A stretch of DNA of 9,017 bases from Bacteroidales bacterium (GCA_017882245.1 JADGPV010000143.1:1-9017), one strand, 5' to 3'; shown: positions 1 to 6,946, counted from the first letter of the stretch. Notes: generated by a model not told the origin, from the letters alone. Made by a program: numbers and translations.

Positions 1-483
1 CAAATTATTGTTCTTATCAATAATACCTGAACGAAAAACAATGGACGAAATATGCCCTTCGCCAGTTGCCCTGAAACTAAGAATCACTCTTTTCTCATCC
101 GGTCCTAATTCCGACTGATCTGGATCTTCTACGATGGACGGATTAAAAAAAGCTGCAGATTCAATTGAATATTCCATTGTGAAATATGAACCTATAAGCA
201 ACTTTCGTGATTGATGAACCTTGCCTGGTCTTATTCCCAACTCATCAAACAAGTTAGACAGTTTATTAAAATACGTTTCAAATATTAGTGAAATATTTCT
301 ATGACGTCTGGAATAACCTCTCAGCACCTGACTTAATGCTATATTTACCTCACTATCAGGCATAGCCAACACATTAAGGATAATATTTTTACTTCTTTCA
401 TCGGAAGTATAATGGAAGCGGGCGATTACCCTGCTAGGATCAGGGAGAAATTTACTATCCTTTCTGGTCACAGTAACATGCAT
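1..483 (-). CDS. GH130-family glycosidase/phosphorylase, N-terminal part (3' end outside window)
   Basis: A frame open from the ATG at 483 to the window edge encodes 161 residues with no stop. An in-frame TAA lies 13 nt upstream (496-498), so this is the first possible ATG. The protein begins MHVTVTRKDSKFLPDPSRVI and contains RRHRN near residue 70, then YSIESAAFFNPSIV and FRATGEGHISSI in the last third. I recognise this order as the N-terminal region of the longer GH130 proteins: a helical extension leading into the five-bladed beta-propeller. GH130 enzymes phosphorolyse or hydrolyse beta-mannosidic (and some other) linkages, and many are cytoplasmic; no signal peptide is visible here. The catalytic Asp and phosphate-binding residues lie further along the family and mostly outside the window, so substrate and phosphorylase versus hydrolase activity cannot be decided. 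The family call is from memory of its motifs. Confidence 0.8.
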   Translation of the reverse strand, partial: MHVTVTRKDSKFLPDPSRVIARFHYTSDERSKNIILNVLAMPDSEVNIALSQVLRGYSRRHRNISLIFETYFNKLSNLFDELGIRPGKVHQSRKLLIGSYFTMEYSIESAAFFNPSIVEDPDQSELGPDEKRVILSFRATGEGHISSIVFRSGIIDKNNNL

Positions 484-507
484 AGTTCTCTGATTTTATT
501 ATACATT

Positions 508-522
508 TAATTTACTAAATTA
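508..522. promoter_or_regulatory. 15-bp palindrome upstream of the GH130 gene, possible operator
   Basis: TAATTTA-C-TAAATTA is a perfect inverted repeat with 7-bp arms around one central base. It lies 24 bp upstream of the GH130 start codon, where a repressor or activator site would be expected. The sequence is entirely A/T apart from the centre and the surroundings are AT-rich, so chance is a real possibility. I saw no clear TTTG / TAnnTTTG promoter beside it. Confidence 0.25.
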
Positions 523-725
523 GTCTAATAAATGCGACTTTTAACGATGAAAGAGCGTTAAACATATTTTTCAGGAAAAGATATACAATTTTTCAAATGA
601 AAAATCAATAAGCAACGGCCAAAGGTGTAATTAGCAGGCATCAGTATTTGCAGTAAAAAACAATTATGCCTTTTCCTAAAATGAAATGAATATTCGGACC
701 TATTCAATAATAAAGTATTGAATGG

Positions 726-758
726 AAAAACCCTGCCTATACAAGTCGGGAAGCAGGG
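726..758 (-). terminator. Intrinsic-terminator-like hairpin, minus strand
   Basis: Read on the minus strand, CCCTGC (758-753) and GCAGGG (736-731) form a 6-bp GC-rich stem with a 16-nt loop, followed directly by TTTTT (730-726). The plus strand has no T-run after the stem, so the polarity is minus. It would end a transcript coming from higher coordinates; the nearest minus-strand candidate is the small ORF ending at 900, about 140 bp upstream. The loop is longer than ideal. Confidence 0.5.
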
Positions 759-899
759 CATTACAAACCACCTAAAGAATTGAAAAATAAAAAATATAGT
801 TAATTGTTTGCGGTTAATAAATCAAATCATTGCCGGGAATATCAAGATTAAATGCAATGAAATATCAGGAACCGATTTGTTGGAGAGATGTAGGCATGC

Positions 900-1100
900 T
901 TATTTAGATGGGCCTGCATTAGTTGAGTCAAAAATATTTGATTTCTCTTTACGCGGTAGTTCTGCCTCCCGGTGAAATTGAGAATGATAATCTTCCATTA
1001 ATTCCTTTGCTAATGATTCAGAGATGGTTATTCTTGCTCCTTTAAGATGACCATCCTGAATAGTCAATCGCTCATCGAGCATTTCTCTTGCGGTTTTCAT
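900..1100 (-). CDS. Possible small hypothetical protein (66 aa)
   Basis: A 66-residue frame starts with MKTAREMLDERL and contains a basic/acidic helical stretch (ESLAKELMEDYHSQFHREAEL) followed by a polar, Lys/Ser-rich tail. It is soluble-looking and charged, with no signal peptide or membrane segment. The opening and the E-D-Y segment in mid-protein loosely resemble short Bacteroidota proteins that start MKTAKEIL and contain MEEYA, some of them phage-associated; this resemblance is only an impression. An in-frame TAA lies 28 nt upstream (1128-1130), so the ATG at 1100 is the first available. AATAGAG just before it is a poor ribosome site, but many Bacteroidota genes lack a strong one. A minus-strand terminator-like hairpin downstream gives modest support. 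No function is assigned. Confidence 0.4.
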   Translation of the reverse strand: MKTAREMLDERLTIQDGHLKGARITISESLAKELMEDYHSQFHREAELPRKEKSNIFDSTNAGPSK

Positions 1101-1688
1101 CTCTATTTTTATTAAACTCTTTAAAAGTTATTTCTTCTGTTTTAATTAAATCACATTCTGGAATCTGTAAACTCCTTCTGTAGGTTGAATTATCATTTGT
1201 CTTGCAAGTTTTTCTTCATTTTACGTGTTAAATTACATATTAAAAGTAATGCATAAGATGATATCTGTCAAGCAGCTAAAGTCCAATTAGTGGGGAAATT
1301 AGAGAGTTCTAAAAGTTCTTTGGCAATGAAATCTGACGGATTATCTACGGTTAAAAACAATTGACAAACAGAATGATGCTATTCGTCAAAAATGGATCAA
1401 TGTTTATCAGGAATCAGTAAAAGATGTCGATTTCTAAGTCATGTAATATCCTATATTGCTAATTATCTGTATGATGGATTGGCAATATATTTAATATTTG
1501 GGAAGTTGCTGTTTTGACAAACGGTAGATTTAAAAGGATAAAATTTAGTCCCAAAGGCATAATTCTGAGCTTTTCATCATGGAAGACTTATTTTAAAACA
1601 TCGAAAAGGTTCTTTTTTGAAGCCCAGGGACGGTTCCGGTGCCATCGAAGACCGCTAAAACCGAACCCAGCCCTGAAGGGGCGACAGG
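1101..1688. other. Gene-poor stretch between the small ORF and murB
   Basis: No intact gene is supported. The stretch contains the 1257-1437 remnant, an 8-bp perfect stem at 1452-1459 / 1482-1489 (TATATTGC / GCAATATA, 22-nt loop), and the GC-rich foldable patch from 1619 up to the murB stop. The plus-strand frame at 1514-1705 runs through that patch and over the murB end; it looks spurious, being Arg/Lys/Phe-rich with no family resemblance. Confidence 0.5.
1257..1437 (+). pseudogene. Possible frameshifted coding remnant, unidentified
   Basis: Two plus-strand frames abut here as a broken gene would. Frame one (1257-1364) reads a polar sequence including VQLVGKLESSKSSLAMKSDG and stops at TGA 1362-1364. 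A neighbouring frame, entered near 1351-1363 and ending at TAA 1435-1437, continues as KQNDAIRQKWINVYQESVKD. Both halves have protein-like composition, unlike the surrounding AT-rich DNA, and the changeover lies in an A-rich run (1353-1360) where slippage is common. There is no plausible start codon and I do not recognise the product. It could be the tail of a decayed or transferred gene, or chance. Confidence 0.25.
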
Positions 1689-1690
1689 TC
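1619..1690. repeat. GC-rich structured element beside murB, possible dispersed repeat
   Basis: An abrupt GC-rich patch sits in AT-rich DNA directly after the murB stop. It contains nested pairings: GGTTC (1632-1636) with GAACC (1663-1667), inside which CGGT (1637-1640) pairs with ACCG (1651-1654). A separate hairpin, GCCC / GGGC, lies at 1670-1682 with a 5-nt loop. The words CCCAGGGA and CCAGCCCTGAAGGGGC resemble the palindromic intergenic repeats common in Bacteroidota genomes, but only one copy is in the window, so repetition is unproven. There is no T-run in the murB direction, so it is not a classical terminator, although it could stabilise or end the murB transcript. Confidence 0.3.
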
Positions 1691-2723
1691 ATGAGATCAG
1701 GTTGACCTCACGCTCAAGGGCTATACCGAACTTGTCAAAAACGGATTTTTGTATTTTTTCTGAAAGAGCAAGAATTTCTTCACCTTTGGCATTACCGTAA
1801 TTGACAAGTATCAGAGCCTGTTTTTCATAGCAGCTTGCATTACCCTGTCTGTAACCTTTCCAGCCAGCCTGCTCAATCAACCACCCTGCGGAGATTTTAT
1901 AAAGATCGCCTTCCTTAAAATATTTTATCATTGGAAAGGACCTGAGAAGAACTTGAAACTGTGCCTCTCCCAGTAAAGGATTCTTAAAGAAACTACCAGC
2001 ATTACCCAGTATTTCAGGATCAGGCAACTTAGCTCTTCTGATGCCTGCAACAATTCCCGAAATATCCTGAATGGTCGGGTCCGCAATATTTCTTTTCCCC
2101 AGCTCCTCCTTAATGCCACCATAGTTAAGCCTCAGCTCCGGGGTTTTGGATAATCTGAATACGACTGAACAAATAACAACCTGGTTCTTTAGTCTTCTTT
2201 TAAAGATACTGTCCCTGTAACTGAATTCACATTCTTTATTGGCAAGTGTTATCCATTCTTTTTTCTCAAGATTATATGCATGAACACTTTCAATCACGTC
2301 AGCGGCTTCGACTCCATAGGCTCCGATATTTTGTATGGGTGCAGCGCCAACCGTTCCCGGTATAAGAGTTAGGTTTTCAATCCCTGCCAGGTCTCTGCTG
2401 ACAGCATAATCAACAAGGTCCTGCCACTTTTCCCCTGATCCTGCTTCTACCAGAACAAATTTATCGTTTTCCTCAAGAATGCGGATCCCCCTGATTTCAT
2501 TCTTTATAATAACACCCCTGAAATCGTGTGTGAATAAAACGTTGCTGCCCTGCCCAAGTACCAGCAGATCAGTCATATTATCCGACATGTCACTGAAGCC
2601 CGGATATTCAAGGATGTCCTTTAGATCCTCCGGGGCCTTCAGATAAAATATATGCGCGGCATTTATATCAATGCCGAAAGTATTAAAGGGGAGCAGGCTT
2701 ATATTTTCCCTGTATCGGATCAT
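1689..2723 (-). CDS. murB: UDP-N-acetylenolpyruvoylglucosamine reductase MurB
   Basis: MurB is the cytoplasmic FAD enzyme that reduces UDP-GlcNAc-enolpyruvate with NADPH to UDP-MurNAc, the second committed step of peptidoglycan precursor synthesis. With the start at 2723 the protein has 344 residues, the normal length for type I (E. coli-like) MurB. Visible motifs in order: PFNTFG (12-17); the FAD-binding LGQGSNVLF (56-64) and LTLIPGTVGAAPIQNIGAYG (118-137); FSYRDS with Arg170, matching E. coli Arg159; NAGSFFKNP with Ser244, the proton-donor Ser; and LEREVN near the end with Glu339, matching Glu325. The frame is open to an ATG at 2819, but those 32 extra residues are AT-rich, unlike the family, and would overlap the divergent murA start; MIRYREN is the usual beginning. 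murA, which makes its substrate, is divergently placed 86 bp away. Confidence 0.95.
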   Translation of the reverse strand: MIRYRENISLLPFNTFGIDINAAHIFYLKAPEDLKDILEYPGFSDMSDNMTDLLVLGQGSNVLFTHDFRGVIIKNEIRGIRILEENDKFVLVEAGSGEKWQDLVDYAVSRDLAGIENLTLIPGTVGAAPIQNIGAYGVEAADVIESVHAYNLEKKEWITLANKECEFSYRDSIFKRRLKNQVVICSVVFRLSKTPELRLNYGGIKEELGKRNIADPTIQDISGIVAGIRRAKLPDPEILGNAGSFFKNPLLGEAQFQVLLRSFPMIKYFKEGDLYKISAGWLIEQAGWKGYRQGNASCYEKQALILVNYGNAKGEEILALSEKIQKSVFDKFGIALEREVNLIS

Positions 2724-2809
2724 CCTGACAATAATATAAAAAAAAACTCTTTTAACGAAGTTCTTATTAGATTTGTTATGAGCAAAGACGGGTTCTAAAA
2801 AAATATACA
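2724..2809. promoter_or_regulatory. Divergent murB-murA intergenic region
   Basis: These 86 bp must hold the start signals for murB (minus) and murA (plus) unless either is read from further away. The stretch is A/T-rich with long A runs. TTTG occurs at 2772-2775 on the plus strand and TTTG (CAAA at 2783-2786) on the minus strand, but neither is followed at 18-21 nt by a convincing TAnnTTTG box, so exact promoters are not assigned. The shared position suggests, but does not show, joint control of two consecutive pathway steps. Confidence 0.4.
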
Positions 2810-4120
2810 ATGAAATCATTCGAGGTAACTGGCGGAGCCAGACTTGACGGGGTAATCACTCCCCAGGGAGCAAAGAATGAAGCGCTGCAGGTAATATGCG
2901 CCGCGTTACTGACTTCAGAAGAGGTAGTCATATCGAATATCCCTGATATCATCGATGTGAAAGTACTGATTGAGATCCTGATTGATCTCGGAGTGGAAGT
3001 GCATCAGGTCAATGAAGACACCTTCAGTTTCAAGGCAGCAAATGTTAAAACAGACAGACTGTACGACCGTGATTTCCTCAGGAAAGCAAGCAGGTTCAGA
3101 GGGTCTGTCATGCTTGCAGGACCTTTGCTGGCAAGGTTTAAAATGTCAGTTATTCCGAGGCCGGGGGGAGACAAAATCGGAAGAAGAAGAATGGATACGC
3201 ATATCATCGGATTTGAGCAATTAGGGGCATCGGCAGAATATCATCAAAATGAGGGATACTTCAGATTGCATGCCTCATCACTGGAAGGAACGGACATCCT
3301 GCTTGATGAACCTTCAGTAACCGGAACAGCTAACCTGATTTTTACGGCAGTGATGGCAAACGGTGAAACAACAATATATAATGCGGCCTGTGAACCCTAC
3401 ATCCAGCAGTTGTGTACAATGCTTAACAATATGGGCGCTGATATAAGCGGCATCAAATCCAATTTCCTGAAAATAAAAGGAGTTAAGGCCCTTAAGGGAT
3501 GCCACCATCGCATTTTGCCTGACATGATTGAAGTGGGATCATTTATAGGAATGGCGGCAATGACGGGATCTACGATAAAAATAAAAAATGCAGGTATTCC
3601 GCATCTAGGTATTATCCCGGAGAAATTCAGGCAGCTTGGAATTCAGTTTCGCACTGAGGAAGACGATATTGTAATACCAGAGAATGATATTTATGAGATT
3701 CAGAATAATATAGATGGATCTATCTTAACTATTTATGATGCTCCATGGCCCGGATTGACCCCTGATCTGATAAGTGTTTTACTGGTGGTGGCCATTCAGG
3801 CAAAAGGCAGTGTACTGATACATCAGAAAATGTTTGAAAGCCGCCTGTTCTTTGTCGACAAACTGATAGACATGGGTGCAAGAATTATTCTGTGTGATCC
3901 GCACCGGGCTACTGTAATTGGCCTGGAGCGTCGTCAGAAACTGAGAGGAATTACCATGAACAGTCCGGATATCAGGGCCGGTGTTGCCCTGCTTATTGCT
4001 TCAATGAGCGCCGAAGGAAAGAGTATAATCCATAATATCGATCAGATAGACCGTGGGTATCAGTACCTCGACAAGAGACTAAACAATCTGGGCGCCAGAA
4101 TAAAAAGAATAGATTCTTAA
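2810..4120 (+). CDS. murA: UDP-N-acetylglucosamine 1-carboxyvinyltransferase (MurA type, Asp in place of catalytic Cys)
   Basis: MurA transfers enolpyruvate from PEP to the 3'-OH of UDP-GlcNAc in the cytoplasm, the first committed step of peptidoglycan synthesis. The 436-residue length matches the Bacteroidota form (E. coli has about 419). Visible: PQGAKNEAL with Lys22 and Asn23, the substrate-binding pair in E. coli; MLAGPLLARF (101-110); the active-site loop PGGDKIGRRR, where Asp121 stands at the position of E. coli Cys115; TPDL with Asp319, matching catalytic Asp305; FESR Arg345; DPHR Arg366; and DIRAGVALLIA Arg389. Conservation of the other active-site residues argues for a working enzyme. 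Asp at the Cys position is known from other bacteria and gives fosfomycin insensitivity, so resistance is expected here. It diverges from murB and converges on the GHL10-NamZ lipoprotein gene with a 17-bp gap. Confidence 0.95.
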   Translation: MKSFEVTGGARLDGVITPQGAKNEALQVICAALLTSEEVVISNIPDIIDVKVLIEILIDLGVEVHQVNEDTFSFKAANVKTDRLYDRDFLRKASRFRGSVMLAGPLLARFKMSVIPRPGGDKIGRRRMDTHIIGFEQLGASAEYHQNEGYFRLHASSLEGTDILLDEPSVTGTANLIFTAVMANGETTIYNAACEPYIQQLCTMLNNMGADISGIKSNFLKIKGVKALKGCHHRILPDMIEVGSFIGMAAMTGSTIKIKNAGIPHLGIIPEKFRQLGIQFRTEEDDIVIPENDIYEIQNNIDGSILTIYDAPWPGLTPDLISVLLVVAIQAKGSVLIHQKMFESRLFFVDKLIDMGARIILCDPHRATVIGLERRQKLRGITMNSPDIRAGVALLIASMSAEGKSIIHNIDQIDRGYQYLDKRLNNLGARIKRIDS

Positions 4121-4122
4121 TT

Positions 4123-4136
4123 CGCCATGCATGGCG
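4123..4136. repeat. 14-bp perfect palindrome between convergent stop codons
   Basis: CGCCATGCATGGCG equals its own reverse complement. It fills 14 of the 17 bases between the murA stop (4118-4120) and the lipoprotein stop (4138-4140). As RNA it can form a 5-bp GC-rich stem with a TGCA loop in either direction. Neither strand has a T-run after the stem, so it is not a textbook intrinsic terminator, but it is the only candidate signal separating two convergent transcripts. Confidence 0.5.
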
Positions 4137-4137
4137 G

Positions 4138-6921
4138 TTATCTGTATAACAGGTACTTCTGGCGTACTTGCATGAACTGACTCACATCATCCTGACATGC
4201 TTTTATAACCTGATCGACTGTCATCCCCGGCTCCTCAAGCCGCTTTATCAATGCCGGAGGTGACCAAACCAGTGAATCAGGATTGGTTTTCCGGTACGCA
4301 TCAATGATATTTACAGCTGCCTCAACGGATCTGTATTCTGCAGGGTCTGTCAGCATAATCTCCACACCACCGCACATCTTATTCCAAGGTTTGCCCCTCG
4401 GATTGGATCCGGTATCGGTACCCGCAGGCACGAAATATACAGGCCTGAAGTAAGCACCTCTGATACCCCTGGCGTTCAGGTCTTCAGCAGCTTTTTCAGC
4501 ATCAATCCACGTTGAGCCGGTAATTAGAAAAGGTTTCGTTGTACCCCTTCCCTCTGAGATATTTGTTCGTTCAAAAAGGCATTGGCCAGGATATACTATT
4601 GCTGTCTCTAATGTACCCATATTCGGAGAAGGCATCACCCACAGCAATCCTGTATCGTTCCACATCATGCTCCGGCGCCAGCCTTTCATTCTGACCACGG
4701 TCAGATCTGCCCCATATCCTTCTGTTTCATTCCACATTGTGGCCAGTTCGCCATAGGTCATGCCGTGACGAAGGGGAAGAGGATGACAGAAGATGCCACC
4801 AAGGTCAAGAAGCGGGCCTTCAACGATGCGACCGCCAAGAGGATTTGGCCTGTCAAGCACAATAAATTTTATGCCTGCCTCAGCACACGCCTGCATGGCA
4901 AACGACATTGAATATTTAAAAGTATACCATGCAGATCCAACTCCCTGAATATCAAATATCAGTGCATCGAGGCTGTCGAGCCATTCCTTCTTGGGTGCAA
5001 AGGTATCTCCGTAGAGGCTGTAAACAGGTATACCTGTGGCCGGATCAGGTTCTCCTTCCTGAATGATCCTTCCCTGCAAAGCTCCACGTACACCATGCTC
5101 TGCACCGAACAATGCCACCAGTTTGACTCCAGGGGTGCCTGCAAGGATGTCAATACTGCTTCTCATATCGGAACCTACGGCCGATGGATTGGTTATCAGC
5201 CCTACCCTTTTGCCCTTTATCAGGTCAAGCTGGTCCTCAACAAGAACGTCAATTCCCGGTTTGACATAAGGCGGTTTAAGGGCCGGTACCTTTTCTTTCA
5301 CTGTATATTCAGCAATTATTTCTTCCAGCGAAGGAGCATCATCATATGTGAGATCAGTTACCGCCACTTCTGAGAGGGCGCTTTCATTGCCGAAATGGTC
5401 TACGGCAGACACAGCAACAGTGTCGAGCTTTATCAGGACATCTTCCTTGTTTTTAACTGACTGCAAATCTGTCCGTTCAAGATAACTGCGGTTGACGGCA
5501 AAGGCGGTGATATTTTCCGACCTGTCAACCGGGCCAAGAATATCGTGCTTCCATTGTGAGCCATACTTATAGTAAACAACCCACCGGGCGATATCCGTAT
5601 ACGTCTTGAGTCTCCATGAGACATTAAGTGAATCGTTTGCTTTTGATAAAATGACTTCCGGTGGAGCAGGTGCCCTCTTATGAAGCCATGGTGAGGCAGG
5701 AACGAGCGCCCTGTTTTTATATGGCCCCTCAGCTATGGCTTTCGCAAGCTCCGGAGATCTTGCCAGCGATCCGATATTCCAGTGGATTTCACCGGGACTT
5801 TCAGGCAACATGCCGCGTGTGATCATGATCTCGTTTACGGTTTCATCAATCGCTCCCCGCGCCGACTGACTGCCGATGCTTATGCCTGGCCATATGTGTC
5901 TTCCTTTTGTGTTCTCCCCGCTCCACCATCCAAGCAGTACCGGGTAGCTCTGTGCCAGCTGGTTGACCGGCCAGTAAAGCTGCGGCGAAAAGTAATCCAC
6001 CCATCCTTCATTCAGCCATTTCCGGGCATCAGCATAGAGCATTTCAAATTGATTGAAACCTCCTCCGATGGCAGGGGGATTATGCGGTTGCCATATACCG
6101 AAGGGACTCAGTCCGAATTTTACATACGGTTTCTCAGCTTTAATTCCTTTATAAACCCGTTTAATAAAGGCATTCACGCTTTCCCTTCTCCAGTCGGCGC
6201 GTGATAATTTGCCACCATCCTGCTGATAGGCGTACCAGTCTTCATCGTCAGGGAAATCCTTATCATTATTATAAGAAGGATAAGGGTAGAAATAATCATC
6301 AAAATGAATACCATCCAGGTCATATCTCCGCACCAGATCCATAATCACGTTGTAGGTATGATCCTGGGTTCCCTGTTTGGTGGGGATGAGCCACCAGTAA
6401 CCTTCCCCGAGCTTAACGACAAGGTCAGGGCGCTTTTTTACGATGGAGTTTTCCGACTCCTCGCCTCCGGTGATATGATGTGCACGATAGGGGTTCAGCC
6501 ATGCATGAAGTTCAATTCCCCTCTTATGGGCCTCTTCGATCCAGAATTCGAGAGGATCATAAAAAGGTTCAGGTGCCTTACCCTGTTCTCCTGTGAGATA
6601 ATATGACCAGGGCTCAAGGTCGCTCTGGTAAAGCGCATCACATTGAGGTCTTACCTGCAGAATAACAGCATTGAAATTATTCCTGTAAAGCAGGTCGAGG
6701 AGTTTAACGGCCTCCGCCTTCTGTTCTTCCACAGGCAGACCCGGTTTGCTGGGCCAGTCAATATTATTGACAGTAGCCACCCACGCTGCCCGGAGTTCCC
6801 GTTCCACATACGGTGTGGTACCGTACGGATCTCCTGTTATGGCAACCTTTCTGGCAGCACATCCTGCAAAGACAATCACTAATAATGATGATATTATTAC
6901 CGGCAGGTATCTCTTAAACAT
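4138..6921 (-). CDS. Predicted lipoprotein: GHL10 (DigH-like) glycosidase fused to NamZ-like exo-N-acetylmuramidase (DUF1343/GH171)
   Basis: The 927-residue protein starts with a lipoprotein signal: MFKR, a hydrophobic core, and lipobox FAGC with Cys21. Residues about 40-410 form a GHL10 (formerly DUF187) TIM-barrel-like domain: LRAAWVATVNNIDWP, ILQVRPQCDALY, HAWLNPYRA (139-147), DGIHFDDYFYPYP (203-215) with acidic candidates Asp203/208/209, and FSPQLYWP (311-318). Residues about 418-525 look like a fibronectin-type linker. From about 553 to the end is a NamZ/DUF1343 domain: GLITNPSAVG, FGAEHGVRG with Glu608-His609, DIQGVGSAWYT, LDRPNPLGG, MTYGELA and SEGRGTTKPF. E. coli DigH (GHL10) acts on denuded glycan strands; NamZ enzymes release MurNAc from non-reducing ends. 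Joint action on wall glycans at the outer membrane or periplasm is inferred. AAGGA (6930-6926) precedes the ATG at good spacing. It is convergent with murA and divergent from a FadL-like gene. Confidence 0.88.
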   Translation of the reverse strand: MFKRYLPVIISSLLVIVFAGCAARKVAITGDPYGTTPYVERELRAAWVATVNNIDWPSKPGLPVEEQKAEAVKLLDLLYRNNFNAVILQVRPQCDALYQSDLEPWSYYLTGEQGKAPEPFYDPLEFWIEEAHKRGIELHAWLNPYRAHHITGGEESENSIVKKRPDLVVKLGEGYWWLIPTKQGTQDHTYNVIMDLVRRYDLDGIHFDDYFYPYPSYNNDKDFPDDEDWYAYQQDGGKLSRADWRRESVNAFIKRVYKGIKAEKPYVKFGLSPFGIWQPHNPPAIGGGFNQFEMLYADARKWLNEGWVDYFSPQLYWPVNQLAQSYPVLLGWWSGENTKGRHIWPGISIGSQSARGAIDETVNEIMITRGMLPESPGEIHWNIGSLARSPELAKAIAEGPYKNRALVPASPWLHKRAPAPPEVILSKANDSLNVSWRLKTYTDIARWVVYYKYGSQWKHDILGPVDRSENITAFAVNRSYLERTDLQSVKNKEDVLIKLDTVAVSAVDHFGNESALSEVAVTDLTYDDAPSLEEIIAEYTVKEKVPALKPPYVKPGIDVLVEDQLDLIKGKRVGLITNPSAVGSDMRSSIDILAGTPGVKLVALFGAEHGVRGALQGRIIQEGEPDPATGIPVYSLYGDTFAPKKEWLDSLDALIFDIQGVGSAWYTFKYSMSFAMQACAEAGIKFIVLDRPNPLGGRIVEGPLLDLGGIFCHPLPLRHGMTYGELATMWNETEGYGADLTVVRMKGWRRSMMWNDTGLLWVMPSPNMGTLETAIVYPGQCLFERTNISEGRGTTKPFLITGSTWIDAEKAAEDLNARGIRGAYFRPVYFVPAGTDTGSNPRGKPWNKMCGGVEIMLTDPAEYRSVEAAVNIIDAYRKTNPDSLVWSPPALIKRLEEPGMTVDQVIKACQDDVSQFMQVRQKYLLYR

Positions 6922-6946
6922 GGTTTCCTTGTATGAACAGTGATTA

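Larger units (their letters stand above)
484..899. other. AT-rich intergenic stretch with several short hairpins
   Basis: No convincing gene is seen here. The stretch holds the 508-522 palindrome and two small perfect stem-loops. The first is 540-546 paired with 556-562 (TTTAACG / CGTTAAA, 9-nt loop). The second is 588-594 paired with 599-605 (ATTTTTC / GAAAAAT, 4-nt loop). It also holds the terminator-like hairpin at 726-758. The reading frame at 558-761 on the minus strand has an unnatural composition and covers the terminator hairpin, so I do not treat it as a gene. Confidence 0.5.

Noticed and set aside
558..761. 67-aa minus-strand frame rich in Cys and Phe
   Set aside because: It spans the terminator-like hairpin and AT hairpins, has random-looking composition and no recognisable family.
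1361..1522. 9-bp direct repeat TTGACAAAC at 1361-1369 and 1514-1522, and TTGACA as a sigma70 -35 box
   Set aside because: The repeat is short in AT-rich DNA with no element boundaries; no suitably spaced -10 box follows, and Bacteroidota use a different promoter consensus.
1514..1705. 63-aa plus-strand frame
   Set aside because: It runs through the GC-rich structured patch and over the murB stop; it has unnatural Arg/Lys/Phe composition and no family resemblance.
2724..2819. 32-residue N-terminal extension of MurB (start at 2819)
   Set aside because: The extension is AT-rich, does not resemble MurB, overlaps the first codons of divergent murA, and an ATG at 2723 gives the family-typical beginning and length.
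5782..6204. 140-aa plus-strand frame opposite the lipoprotein gene
   Set aside because: It lies wholly antisense to the GHL10 domain, whose motifs fix the minus-strand frame, so it is a shadow.
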